DNA of 64,000 nt from Paenibacillus sabuli (GTDB lineage: Bacteria > Bacillota > Bacilli > Paenibacillales > Paenibacillaceae), in NCBI RefSeq assembly GCF_014705605.1, contig NZ_JACXIZ010000036.1, forward strand, positions 36,246 to 100,245, in the 5' to 3' direction. The notes under the pieces are model-generated. The model was given only the letters and a program-made list of their open reading frames with translations. It was not told the origin of the DNA and made no database searches. The position numbers and the translations under genes are program-made. The first letter of the stretch is position 1. Each line of letters begins with the position of its first letter. This document shows, piece after piece, positions 24,099 to 32,994 of the stretch.

Positions 24099-24917
24099 TC
24101 AGCGCGCTGCCAGCGCATGCGGTCGGTATTCGGCCAGCGACGCGTCAAGGTCGCTCATTTGAAGGCTGCGCCGCGCAATAATGGCCTTGCGCATCGCCTT
24201 CAGCACGACCTGCTCCAGATCCGCAAAACTGCAACCCTCCGTCAAACCGGCGAACGGACCGGCGATTGCTGCTGCACAAGGATACTCTCCAATCAGCTTG
24301 GCGGTGTAGGTCCAGCGCGCCTTCTCATCGGGCAACGTATAGGTCATTCGCGTGTCGAAGCGCCGCCAGACGGCATGATCGAGCTCGTCCTCCAGATTGG
24401 TGGCCGCCATGAAGATACTCTTCCCCTCGAATGCATCCAGACACTGCAGCAATGTATTGACTACGCGCGACATTTCCTTGACTTCGTCGTTATTGTCGCG
24501 CGTGCGCGCCAAAGCGTCAAACTCGTCCAAAAACAGGACGCACGGCGTCTCCCGCGCATAGTCGAAAACCTTACGCACATTGCTGCCGGTCTCCCCCAGA
24601 TGGCTGTGTATGATCGCATCCAGGCGCACTAGCACGAGCGGCAATTCGAGTCGGTGCGCGATGTAGAAGGCGGTCAGCGTTTTACCCGTTCCCGGAGGAC
24701 CGAACATCACCAGCTTGTTAGGTGCGGAAACGCCGTATTGCGCGAACTGCTCGCGCATGCCCAGACATGCCATGAATTCCTCGACAATCACTTGATTGAC
24801 CGGATGAAAAACCATATGTTTGACGCGTTCTCCACTTTCCCCGGGCGCATACACCTGGGCCATATCCATTCCCTTTGCCCGGGGCAGCCGGCTCTGCTTT
24901 CCGTATGACTTTGCCAT
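24099..24917 (-). CDS. orphan AAA+ ATPase
   Basis: 272-residue single-domain AAA+ protein. Walker A GPPGTGKT is at residues 73-80, Walker B VLFLDEFDAL at about 127-136, sensor 1 AATN near residue 175, and an arginine-finger candidate RRFD shortly after. The 50-residue N-terminus is short and has no protease or nuclease domain. AAGGAGCG precedes the ATG. Close relatives can pair with subtilisin-like proteases or act alone in clusters with unknown targets; no partner gene is adjacent here. Convergent with the sulfatase gene. Confidence 0.82.
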   Translation of the reverse strand: MAKSYGKQSRLPRAKGMDMAQVYAPGESGERVKHMVFHPVNQVIVEEFMACLGMREQFAQYGVSAPNKLVMFGPPGTGKTLTAFYIAHRLELPLVLVRLDAIIHSHLGETGSNVRKVFDYARETPCVLFLDEFDALARTRDNNDEVKEMSRVVNTLLQCLDAFEGKSIFMAATNLEDELDHAVWRRFDTRMTYTLPDEKARWTYTAKLIGEYPCAAAIAGPFAGLTEGCSFADLEQVVLKAMRKAIIARRSLQMSDLDASLAEYRPHALAAR

Positions 24918-24991
24918 ATGACGCTCCTTATATACGTAATAATTACGATTTTATTCAAGGTAATTGTAAGCATTCCTTTTGTAAATTGTCA

Positions 24992-25020
24992 AGGCTCGCG
25001 TCGGTATCCAACGCGAGCCT
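24992..25020. terminator. hairpin after ldh, probable terminator
   Basis: A perfect 10-bp stem AGGCTCGCGT (24992-25001) / ACGCGAGCCT (25011-25020), located 12 bases past the ldh stop codon. On the minus strand the following sequence is TGACAATTT, only a weak T-tract, so termination efficiency is uncertain. Confidence 0.6.
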
Positions 25021-25031
25021 GCAGCGTTTCC

Positions 25032-25940
25032 TTACAACGATTGGATCAGCGCCTTCAGCTTGTCCCCCGACTGCCGGAGCAGCGTGCGCTCCTGCTCGGA
25101 GAGATCCGGCTGCAGCACCTCGCGTACGCCCTGACGATCGACGATGCAGGGGACGCCGAGATAGACGTCGGAGACGCCGCAATAGTCGGTCAACAGGGTC
25201 GATACATTCAATACGGCTCCCTCGTCGCGCAGAATGGCGGTGCAGATGCGGTCCAGCGCGAGTGCGATGGCATAATAGGTCGAGCCCTTCGCCTCGATAA
25301 TCTGATAAGCGGCGTCGCGCGTCTGGGTGAAGATTCGGTCCTGCTGTTCGTCATCCAGCGCGAGTCGAATCCCAGCGACATTGGCCGTGGACCAGACGGG
25401 CAGCTCCGAATCGCCGTGCTCGCCCATAATATGGGCATGAATGCTGCGCGAATCGAGCTGGAGCTCCTCGCCGATCAGGTAGCGGAAGCGCGCGCTGTCG
25501 AGCAGCGTGCCCGAGCCGATGACGCGATGCGCCGGCCAGCCCGAGCGCCTCTGGGAGAAGTAGCTCATGATATCGACCGGATTGCTCGCAATCAGCAAGA
25601 TGCCGTTCGTATTGAAGCGCAGTACCTGATCGACAATTTGTTCAAATATGCCCACGTTTCGCTTCAGCAGGTCGATCCGCGACTCGCCCGGCTTCTGGGC
25701 GGCTCCGGCGGTAATGACGATCAGATCGGCCGCGGCGCAATCCTCGTACGAGCCTGCCCACACCTTGGTCCGCCCCACGAACGGCATTCCATGATTCATG
25801 TCCAGCGCGTCGCCGACCGCCTTGGCCCGATTGGCGTCGATCAGTACGAGCTCGTCTGCGCGCTCGCGCAGCAGCAGCGTATAGGCGGTCGTAGACCCGA
25901 CTGCGCCCGCGCCGATGATCACGATTCTCGTTTTTTTCAT
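25032..25940 (-). CDS. ldh: L-lactate dehydrogenase
   Basis: 302-residue NAD-dependent lactate dehydrogenase converting pyruvate to L-lactate. The NAD motif is GAGAVGST near the N-terminus, the substrate Arg/Asn segment includes IASNPVDIM, and the catalytic His lies in IMGEHGDSELPVWS. The substrate-loop residues (AQKPGES) favour lactate over malate dehydrogenase. The ATG at 25940 has GGAGGATATCC upstream; the longer open frame is not used. It lies 47 bases downstream of the SulP transporter gene on the same strand, so co-transcription is likely. Confidence 0.93.
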   Translation of the reverse strand: MKKTRIVIIGAGAVGSTTAYTLLLRERADELVLIDANRAKAVGDALDMNHGMPFVGRTKVWAGSYEDCAAADLIVITAGAAQKPGESRIDLLKRNVGIFEQIVDQVLRFNTNGILLIASNPVDIMSYFSQRRSGWPAHRVIGSGTLLDSARFRYLIGEELQLDSRSIHAHIMGEHGDSELPVWSTANVAGIRLALDDEQQDRIFTQTRDAAYQIIEAKGSTYYAIALALDRICTAILRDEGAVLNVSTLLTDYCGVSDVYLGVPCIVDRQGVREVLQPDLSEQERTLLRQSGDKLKALIQSL

Positions 25941-25987
25941 AGGATATCCTCCTCCTCGCTCCCATCTTCCCTGTAAGGTTTCCACGC

Positions 25988-27730
25988 CTACTGGCTGCAT
26001 TCCTTTTGCTGTATGTGAATTTTGTTTGACGCTTGCGCGCCGCACAATGCCTCGCATTCCCGAAAGGCAAACTGCTTGCAACCCAGACACTTGGCAACAT
26101 CCAACCGTTGCAGCGCATCATCGATCGCCTCTCCCGTACGATTATAGAACTGCGCTTTACCGATGCGCCCGTATAATCCGGTTTGCTTCAGCATCTCCAG
26201 CGGTTGAGAGCGAATACCGGAAACAAGCAACGCCCCCCCGCTTTGCTTGACAGCATCGGCGAGTTCGGCAAGATTCGCCTCTCCGGTCACATCCATCAGA
26301 GGCACGCCCCCCATTCGAAGCAACACGATTCCGGCAAGTCGCAGTTCTGCCATCCGTTGTTCAAATAAATGAGACGTACCAAAAAATAGAGGTCCCTCTA
26401 TCGTCAGTATTTGCACCTGCGGACAGTCCCTCCGCGATTCGACCCGATGAGCGCGTACCCTTCCGGATATCGGCTCAGGCAGCATTTTTTTCACGCTCAA
26501 CATACCGCCTATACGCTTGACGAACAGCAGCAGCGCCAGCAGCAGACCCATCTCGACTGCAGTCGGCAGATCGACGAAGACCGTCAATAAGAACGTCACA
26601 ACAAGCACCAGCGAATCGCCCGTTTTGGTTTTGAGCACATGCATGAACGCTTTGCGCTCACTCATATTCCATGCGACGAGCATGAGAATCGGCGCCATAC
26701 CGGCGAGCGGAATCGATGAGGCGTACGGGGCGAACAAGAGCAGCACCAGCAGCACCGCCACGCCGTGCACCATGCCCGAGACCGGCGATACCGCTCCATT
26801 GCGAATATTGGCCGCCGTACGCGCGATCGCGCCGGTGGCGGGGATGCCGCCGAATAAAGGTGCGGCCAGGTTCGCGATGCCCTGACCCAACAGTTCGCGA
26901 TTGCTGTCGTGGCGCTTGCCGCTCATGCCGTCGGCAACAACGGCGGACAACAGCGATTCAATCGCGCCGAGCAGCGCGATGACAAAGGCCGGCTGGAGCA
27001 TCGGCACGATTCGCTCCCAGCTCAACTCCGGCAATTGGACGTGGGGCAGCGTTCCGGGAATCGTTCCGAATACGGACCCGATTGTGGCCACCTCACCCCG
27101 AAAAAACAGCGTTGTCGCAGCAGTCGATACGATCAGCGCCGCAATCGATGCCGGAACCCTCGGCAGCAGTCTCGGCAGCACGAGCAGCACCGTCAACGAA
27201 AGCAGGGCCACGACTACGCTATAGCCATTGACCGAGTCGATCCGCAGCCACAACTCATGCATATTATGAGCAAAATATTCATGCCGCTCCACCCCCTCGA
27301 GACCTAAAAAATTCCCGATCTGACCACTGAAGATAAGGACGGCAATGCCCGTTGTAAACCCGATGATGACCGGCTTCGGAATATAGCGGACCAACATGCC
27401 AAGCTTAAGCAAGCTCATGACAATCAGCATGAGCCCGGCCAGCATGCCTGCAATCAGCAAATTTTCATAACCGTAGTGCATGACAACCGCGAACAAAACG
27501 GGAATAAACGCACCGGTCGGTCCGCCGATTTGAAAACGCGAGCCGCCGCACAGCGAAATCAGAATGCCGGCAATAATCGTCGTGTACAGGCCATACTCCG
27601 GCCTGACACCGGAAGCAATGGCAAATGCCATGCCAAGCGGAATCGCAATAATTCCGACTACGCTCCCTGCGACGACATCCTTCTTGAATGCAGTAAAATT
27701 GTAGCCCTCATACCGTCCCATCCATTTCAC
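25988..27730 (-). CDS. SulP-family anion transporter with STAS domain
   Basis: 580-residue transporter of the SLC26/SulP family (sulfate, bicarbonate or other anions). The sequence begins with the typical AGSVVGIIAIPLGMAFAIASGV helix, has about ten or more helices to residue 410, and ends in a STAS domain. Beyond it is an unusual cysteine-rich tail, C-L-G-C ... R-E-C-E-A-L-C, in the last 40 residues. GTG start with AAGGG upstream. The ldh gene follows, and the promoter overlaps a perfect palindromic operator near an ArsR-type regulator gene. Confidence 0.88.
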   Translation of the reverse strand: MKWMGRYEGYNFTAFKKDVVAGSVVGIIAIPLGMAFAIASGVRPEYGLYTTIIAGILISLCGGSRFQIGGPTGAFIPVLFAVVMHYGYENLLIAGMLAGLMLIVMSLLKLGMLVRYIPKPVIIGFTTGIAVLIFSGQIGNFLGLEGVERHEYFAHNMHELWLRIDSVNGYSVVVALLSLTVLLVLPRLLPRVPASIAALIVSTAATTLFFRGEVATIGSVFGTIPGTLPHVQLPELSWERIVPMLQPAFVIALLGAIESLLSAVVADGMSGKRHDSNRELLGQGIANLAAPLFGGIPATGAIARTAANIRNGAVSPVSGMVHGVAVLLVLLLFAPYASSIPLAGMAPILMLVAWNMSERKAFMHVLKTKTGDSLVLVVTFLLTVFVDLPTAVEMGLLLALLLFVKRIGGMLSVKKMLPEPISGRVRAHRVESRRDCPQVQILTIEGPLFFGTSHLFEQRMAELRLAGIVLLRMGGVPLMDVTGEANLAELADAVKQSGGALLVSGIRSQPLEMLKQTGLYGRIGKAQFYNRTGEAIDDALQRLDVAKCLGCKQFAFRECEALCGAQASNKIHIQQKECSQ

Positions 27731-27748
27731 GCCGAAACCCTTCTTTTC

Positions 27749-27770
27749 TTCAAATATTTGATTATTTGAA
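27749..27770 (-). promoter_or_regulatory. ArsR-type palindromic operator of sulP
   Basis: TTCAAATA (27749-27756), six bases, TATTTGAA (27763-27770): a perfect 8-bp inverted repeat. It matches the shape of ArsR/SmtB operators (TCAAATA-type arms). It lies just downstream of the sulP promoter at about the transcription start, where a repressor would block RNA polymerase. The adjacent ArsR gene is the obvious candidate. Confidence 0.75.
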
Positions 27771-27780
27771 TATATAGAGA

Positions 27781-27809
27781 ATACTACGCTTGCCGCCCCT
27801 TATTGTCAA
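27781..27809 (-). promoter_or_regulatory. sigma-A promoter of sulP-ldh
   Basis: On the minus strand a perfect TTGACA (complement of 27804-27809) is followed after 17 bases by TAGTAT (complement of 27781-27786). It fires towards sulP and directly precedes the palindromic operator. Confidence 0.65.
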
Positions 27810-27856
27810 TGAACCGGAGCGCTCATCTTTTCCGACGCCGTGAGATTCGTCGTCCT

Positions 27857-28192
27857 TTAGCGCTGGCTCCGCATCCCCTCCAGCATAGAGATCGCATCCA
27901 CGAGGTGATTGTCAAAAATGTGGCGCGCCACCGCCAGCAATTCCTTAATCAGCGGGTCGCGCAGCGCATAGACGACTGTAGTGCCGTCCTTTAAACCATA
28001 GACGACATTTTTGTGGCGCAGCACGGCCAATTGCTGCGAGACCGCGGAGCCCTCCGAGCCGAGCAGGCTCTGGAGTTCATTGACCGACCGGTCCCCTTCA
28101 CTGAGCAGCTCCAATATGCGAATCCGCATCGGATGAGCAAGCGCCTTGAAAAAATCGGCCTTGAACTGCTGAATATTCGCTGAATCATGCAT
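27857..28192 (-). CDS. ArsR-family winged-helix regulator
   Basis: 111-residue single-domain regulator with ArsR fold: FFKALAHPMRIRILELL followed by a recognition region GSEGSAVSQQLAVLRHKNVV and the beta-wing. It contains no cysteine, so it is not a classical metal sensor of the CadC/ArsR type and probably senses something else, perhaps redox or another small ligand. It lies upstream of the sulP promoter and reads the same way, with separate transcription of sulP. The start at 28192 is an ATG with GGGGAG upstream. Confidence 0.85.
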   Translation of the reverse strand: MHDSANIQQFKADFFKALAHPMRIRILELLSEGDRSVNELQSLLGSEGSAVSQQLAVLRHKNVVYGLKDGTTVVYALRDPLIKELLAVARHIFDNHLVDAISMLEGMRSQR

Positions 28193-28444
28193 GTAAAGAA
28201 GCTCCCCTAACCGAAAGTCTCAATTCTATGCCTCCTATCATAGCATATCCGAAAGCCCCGCCGCCAGACGATCGCCGCACAGCAGCAGCACTGGCGAGGC
28301 TGTGTTTTGGGGGACTGCAGCCGCCCCGTGCCGCGCCGCTATGCAGCACCTGGTATGGCCGGGGGAACAACGTGCATAGGCTAACAGGAAGCGGAACAAG
28401 AGCGACAGCTAGACGAATCAAAGACCGGAGAAGGAAGGGATCAA

Positions 28445-28855
28445 ATGAAACGGCTTCTCCCGCTGCTGCTGTTATGCGGCGCACTTGCGCAATTGATCTA
28501 CATTCGGATCGACAGGGAACAAGCGTTGGCCGGGAACGGCGCACGTTACCGCGACGCCGGCTTCGACCTGCGGATTGCGGCGGATTTCGAGGAGGCCAGG
28601 TCGATGGAACCGAGCGCCTTCCGGATAGAGCTGAAGGACGATACCGGAGCTCCCGTGGACGGAACGAGTCTGCGACTCTCGATCACGATGCCGGGCATGC
28701 TGTGCGGCACCATACCTGGCGAGATTGCCGAGATCGCCCCGGGCGTCTATCGGGCGACGGCCATCCCGGTGATGGCCGGGAGCTGGCAGGCCCGCGCCTC
28801 CTTGGGTCTCGCCGGCGTCGAGGCGCGCGTCAGCACAGATTTCGAGGTGAAGTGA
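28445..28855 (+). CDS. FixH/YtkA-like exported protein
   Basis: 136-residue protein with an N-terminal hydrophobic signal/anchor (LLPLLLLCGALAQLIYI) and a beta-sandwich domain ending in MAGSWQARASLGLAG. The segment SITMPGMLCG with Met and Cys could bind copper. This matches YtkA/FixH-like proteins found with cytochrome oxidase maturation genes. GGAGAAGGAAGGG precedes the ATG. It converges on the SafE-like gene with an 8-base gap. Confidence 0.6.
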   Translation: MKRLLPLLLLCGALAQLIYIRIDREQALAGNGARYRDAGFDLRIAADFEEARSMEPSAFRIELKDDTGAPVDGTSLRLSITMPGMLCGTIPGEIAEIAPGVYRATAIPVMAGSWQARASLGLAGVEARVSTDFEVK

Positions 28856-28863
28856 GGCTTCTT

Positions 28864-29553
28864 CTACCACAGCCACGGATGCACGCTCGGAATCCAGCCG
28901 TTGGCGGCACAGCCCTTGAGCAGCGCCAGCACGCCCATCAGACAGGCGAGCATCGTTCCGGCTCTGCGCATCGACCGCCGCCAGCGCTGAGCCAGGCTGC
29001 CTGCTGCCAGCGCGGTGAGCAGCAGGACCGGGAAGGTCGCCAAGCCGAATACGAGCATGATGAGCATACCCGCCCACCCCGAGCCCGAGGCCGCGGCGTT
29101 GATCTGCATCGCATAGGTGAGCCCGCAAGGCAGCAGACCGAGCAGCAGACCGGTGACAAAGGCACTCAGCCGATCACCCTGGCCGGACGATTGCCCGAGC
29201 CGGGTCAGGCGAGCATGGAAATCCGCGCGCTGCAGCACGCGATGTGTGGGCAAGGTGTAGCGGCGCAGCGTCCAGAGCAGGATCAGCAGGCCGCCGAGTA
29301 TGCTCGCCGCTCCCTGCAAGCCGACGAAGCCGCCGGCGATGTCCAGGAACGAGCCGATCGCTCCCATCACCGCGCCGATCGCGGCGTACGTCATGACCCG
29401 TCCGGCATTGTAGGCCAGCACGCCCAGCAGCGGTCTGTGCGGGCTGCGCAGCGCGATCGCCGATACGAAGCCGCCGCACATCGCCGCGCAATGCGGCGCG
29501 CCCATCAGACCGGCCGCCGCAACGAGTCCCAGGCTCTGCATCGTCAGGCTCAT
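28864..29553 (-). CDS. SafE/TauE-type (UreH-like) membrane protein
   Basis: 229-residue integral membrane protein with about six helices. The first helix carries the conserved GAPHCAAMCGGFVSA metal-binding-like motif, with a His and a Cys-x-x-x-Cys-like spacing, and there is a second LLPCGLTYAM motif. These motifs define the family linked to copper handling in cytochrome oxidase maturation clusters. The ATG overlaps the P-type ATPase stop (ATGA), so the pair is translationally coupled. Several in-frame starts upstream at up to 29709 lie inside the ATPase gene and are not used. Confidence 0.8.
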   Translation of the reverse strand: MSLTMQSLGLVAAAGLMGAPHCAAMCGGFVSAIALRSPHRPLLGVLAYNAGRVMTYAAIGAVMGAIGSFLDIAGGFVGLQGAASILGGLLILLWTLRRYTLPTHRVLQRADFHARLTRLGQSSGQGDRLSAFVTGLLLGLLPCGLTYAMQINAAASGSGWAGMLIMLVFGLATFPVLLLTALAAGSLAQRWRRSMRRAGTMLACLMGVLALLKGCAANGWIPSVHPWLW

Positions 29554-31817
29554 CGGCGCGCCTCCTGCGGCCGCATGCGCTGCAGCCGCAGCGCGTTGCC
29601 GACGACCAGCACCGAGCTCGCGGCCATCCCGAGGCAGGCCAGTCGCGGCTCGAGCTGACCCGAGGCGGCAAGCGGCACCGCCACGCCGTTGTACAGCAGG
29701 GCGAAGCACAGATTCTGCCGGACATTGCGCATGGTCGCCTCACTCCACCAGTGCGCATCCGTCATCGCCGACAGGCGGCTGGCGGTCAGTACGATATCGC
29801 CGGCCGCCTTGGCCGCGTCGGCGCCGTTACCCATGGCGATCCCGACGTCGGCGGCTGCCAGCGCCGGCGCATCATTGATGCCGTCGCCGACCATCGCCAC
29901 CCGCTCGCCCCGGCGCTGCAGCTCGCGGATCAGCTCCAGCTTGTGCTCGGGCCGCATCCCGGCGCGCACCTGCACGATGCCGACCTGAGCGGCCACGGCC
30001 GCAGCCGCGGCCGGCTCATCGCCGGTGACCATCCACACGCGGACACGGCGCTGCAGCCGCCTGATCGCGCTGCGCGCGTCGGCTCTGAGGCGATGGCCGA
30101 CATGCAGCCGGCCGACGCACTCCCCGTCAGCGGCAATATACAGCGTCGTCTCAGCGCCCGCCATCCCTGTCGGTCCATGCGCATCCCCCAGTCCCTTCAC
30201 TGCTTGCTCCAGCAGCCAGCTCCGGCTCCCTACGCATACGCGAACGCCGCCTACTCGTCCCTCCATGCCGCAGCCTGGATGCTCGGCATAGCGCGCAGCC
30301 GGACCCGGCTCGCCCAGTCGCTCACGCGCCGCTGCCGCTACCGCCTGTGCGAGCGGGTGAAGGGAATGTACGGCCACTGCCCCGGCCAGGGCAAGCAGCT
30401 CGCGCTCGCGTCCGTCCACCGACTGCAGGCGCGTCAGCGTCGCCGTCCCATCCGTCAGCGTGCCAGTCTTGTCCATCAGCACAATCGTGCACTGCCGCAG
30501 CCGCTGCAATGCGCTGCCGCGGGCGAACAGCACGCCGCTGCGTGCCGCCTGCGTGCCGGCGATCAGCAGCGACACCGGAGCGGCCAGTCCGAGCGCGCAC
30601 GGACAGGCGACCAGCAGGACGGCAAGGGCGTGCTTCAGCGCAGCCGCCGCCGGCTGGTCCTGGCCGCCTGCGGCGAGCAGCCAGCCGACATAGGTCGCGA
30701 CGGCACAGAGCAGCATGAGCGGCACGAAGTATGCGGCGATCGTATCCAGCGTGCGCTGGATGGGCGGCTTGTCGCGCTGAGCGCGCTCGACCAGATCGAT
30801 CAGCGCCGTCAGCCGGGTCTGGCGATACGTCCGGTCGGCTCTGACGATCAGGCCGCCGCTCGTGCAACGGGTGCCCGCATAGACGCGGTCGCCGGCCCGC
30901 TTCAGCACAGGAGCGCTCTCGCCGGTCAGCATCGCCTCGTCGATCTCGGCTGCGCCGCGCTCGACGAGGCCGTCCGCCGCGATCGCTTCGCCGCGCTCGA
31001 GCGCGATCCGATCGCCGGGCGCGATGCGCTCGGCCGGCACACGCTCGGTTGATACGCGCTCCGTCTGCTCCGCGATCACCCGCCGCGCCGTGCCTTCGCG
31101 CAGCTCGTAGAGGGCTTCCAATTGCCGCAGCGCCCGTCCCCGCGCCAGCGCCTCCAGCCATTTGCCGAGCAGTACTGCGCAGAGAATCATCGCAATCGCG
31201 TCAAAGTAAAGCTCGCCGTGCGTGTGCGCCTGGGCCTGAGTATATCCGTGCGCGTGCGACTGCTCGGTACCGCCGCTGCGGAACACGTGATAATGACTGT
31301 AAAAATATGCAATCGTGGTGCTGATCACGACCAGTGTATCCATATTGGCGCTGCGCGAGCGCAAGGCCTGGTAGGCGCCGTAGTAGAACGGGTAGCCGAC
31401 GCCGAATTGCAGCAGGGAGGCGATCCCCCACTGCAGCCACGGCTCCGTCAGCAAGCTCGGCGTATACTGCGCAAGCCATGCAAGATGCTGCGCCAGCATC
31501 GCCCACAGCAGCGGCACCGACAATCCGAAAGCGAGCCAGAAGCGCATCCGGTAGCTCGCGCTTTCATCTGCGAGGGCGGCTTGCGGACGACGTGGCGCAT
31601 GCGCACCGTACCCGAGCCGCTCGATCGCGTCGAAGACCGCCCCCGATTCGATACGCGCCGGCTCGTAGCGGACGACGGCCTGTCCGAGCGCCAGGCTGAC
31701 CTCGGCCGAGCGGATGCCGTCCTTGCGAGACAGCACTTTTTCGATACGCGCCGAGCATGCGGCGCACGTCATACCGGTAATCTGGATTTGCGCCTCCTGA
31801 ATTTGCGCTTCGCGCAT
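29550..31817 (-). CDS. copper-translocating P-type ATPase, CcoI/FixI- or CopA-like
   Basis: 755-residue P1B-type ATPase. One heavy-metal-associated domain is at the N-terminus (GMTCAACSARIEKVL), the transmembrane copper motif is CPCALGL near residue 405, the phosphorylation site DKTGTLT near 450, and the hinge motif GDGINDAPAL near 640. It moves Cu(I) across the membrane at the cost of ATP, either for detoxification or to supply Cu-B during oxidase assembly. Location with FixH-like and SafE-like genes and oxidase genes favours the latter. GGAGGGG precedes the ATG at 31817. Confidence 0.93.
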   Translation of the reverse strand: MREAQIQEAQIQITGMTCAACSARIEKVLSRKDGIRSAEVSLALGQAVVRYEPARIESGAVFDAIERLGYGAHAPRRPQAALADESASYRMRFWLAFGLSVPLLWAMLAQHLAWLAQYTPSLLTEPWLQWGIASLLQFGVGYPFYYGAYQALRSRSANMDTLVVISTTIAYFYSHYHVFRSGGTEQSHAHGYTQAQAHTHGELYFDAIAMILCAVLLGKWLEALARGRALRQLEALYELREGTARRVIAEQTERVSTERVPAERIAPGDRIALERGEAIAADGLVERGAAEIDEAMLTGESAPVLKRAGDRVYAGTRCTSGGLIVRADRTYRQTRLTALIDLVERAQRDKPPIQRTLDTIAAYFVPLMLLCAVATYVGWLLAAGGQDQPAAAALKHALAVLLVACPCALGLAAPVSLLIAGTQAARSGVLFARGSALQRLRQCTIVLMDKTGTLTDGTATLTRLQSVDGRERELLALAGAVAVHSLHPLAQAVAAAARERLGEPGPAARYAEHPGCGMEGRVGGVRVCVGSRSWLLEQAVKGLGDAHGPTGMAGAETTLYIAADGECVGRLHVGHRLRADARSAIRRLQRRVRVWMVTGDEPAAAAAVAAQVGIVQVRAGMRPEHKLELIRELQRRGERVAMVGDGINDAPALAAADVGIAMGNGADAAKAAGDIVLTASRLSAMTDAHWWSEATMRNVRQNLCFALLYNGVAVPLAASGQLEPRLACLGMAASSVLVVGNALRLQRMRPQEARR

Positions 31818-31931
31818 CTGCTTCCCCTCCCGGCTTGTTCGTTCTCGTCCAGTCCGCAATCCTTCTTGTCCCATTACGATATGCCGCGCCGCGGCGCGGC
31901 AGAACAGGATCTTTGCCCGGACCCAGCCGCC

Positions 31932-32960
31932 TTATCGCTCGTGCTGCAGGGTACGTGGGACCTGTTCCGCATAAGGGGCGAGATAGAGCTCGCGCACCTC
32001 GTGGCGAATCCAGCTCATCAGCAGCAGAATCGTCAGGAGGACCGCTGCTGCGGCAGCGAACAATCGCCGCGAGTCGGCTTGGTATAGCCGGTACAGCAGG
32101 ACAATCAAGATCAGCGCCAGCGCAACTGCCACCGCCAGCAGCGAGGTGTGGAACACAGAGCCGCCCAGGAAGCTTGCCCGGACCTCGACATGCATGCTGA
32201 GCAGCAGGATCGGACCTGCGAGCATTTGCAGGACGGTAAATATAAGCGCCGAGCCCTTGCCGTATTTCATCGCCAGCGCATGCACCGGGTCGCCGGTTTT
32301 TCGACTGAGACGTCTGCCCCGCCAGTACATGTACATGCCAATGATGCTAAAGCTGGCGGCCATGAAGTGGAAGTACCGTTGCCAGATCGTCGGATAACGG
32401 AAGAGCGAGTCCCAAAAGCCCTTGGCGCCCTCCCACAGCTCAGGCTGCAGCATCGATGCGACATTTGTAATGAACAACAGCGGCACAAACAATAAAATTG
32501 CGGCCCCGGCGATCCCGAATGCCAGGTGCAGCCGTTTTCGATGCTGCCAGCGCTGCCAGGTGAACTTGTACACATAAAGCAGTAAGAACGAAAGGATGAG
32601 GAGCGGGATCAGCATTAGCCACCACTTGCCGATCAGAATCGTCGACGGATAAAAAAACTGGGTATAAATCGTGCTGATGATCAGCAGCGGCGCTACGCCG
32701 AGCACGACCGCGATGCTTTTGTGCATCGACACAAGCGTTGCGATCTGCAAGCCCAGCGCATCGGCGACACGGTCGCCCTTTACGATCCCCCTTATCTCAA
32801 ACACAACGGCGTTGACCGAGCCTGCCACGACGATATTGACATAGATGAGATGCAGAATAAATCCGACGACAATCAACACTTCGAAGAATGGCAGATTACC
32901 CGGGACGACTAGTCCAAGATCGTTGGGGACCGGCGACTCCGTTTTGTACAAATATGGCAT
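31932..32960 (-). CDS. second membrane subunit of bd-superfamily oxidase
   Basis: 342-residue multi-helix membrane protein with about nine helices. The first helix region NLPFFEVLIVVGFILHLIYVN and the TLVSMHKSIAVV histidine segment resemble the corresponding parts of the large subunit, suggesting a CydA-like rather than CydB-like fold. AAGGAGTAAAG precedes the ATG at 32960, 34 bases after the upstream gene ends. It probably forms a heterodimer with that gene product. Confidence 0.6.
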   Translation of the reverse strand: MPYLYKTESPVPNDLGLVVPGNLPFFEVLIVVGFILHLIYVNIVVAGSVNAVVFEIRGIVKGDRVADALGLQIATLVSMHKSIAVVLGVAPLLIISTIYTQFFYPSTILIGKWWLMLIPLLILSFLLLYVYKFTWQRWQHRKRLHLAFGIAGAAILLFVPLLFITNVASMLQPELWEGAKGFWDSLFRYPTIWQRYFHFMAASFSIIGMYMYWRGRRLSRKTGDPVHALAMKYGKGSALIFTVLQMLAGPILLLSMHVEVRASFLGGSVFHTSLLAVAVALALILIVLLYRLYQADSRRLFAAAAAVLLTILLLMSWIRHEVRELYLAPYAEQVPRTLQHER

Positions 32961-32994
32961 TTTGATCTTTACTCCTTCTGCTTGGAATCCTCGG

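Noticed and set aside
29751..31052. A plus-strand frame of 433 codons opposite the copper ATPase
   Set aside because: The minus strand encodes a full P-type ATPase with all motifs; the plus frame has no recognisable domain.
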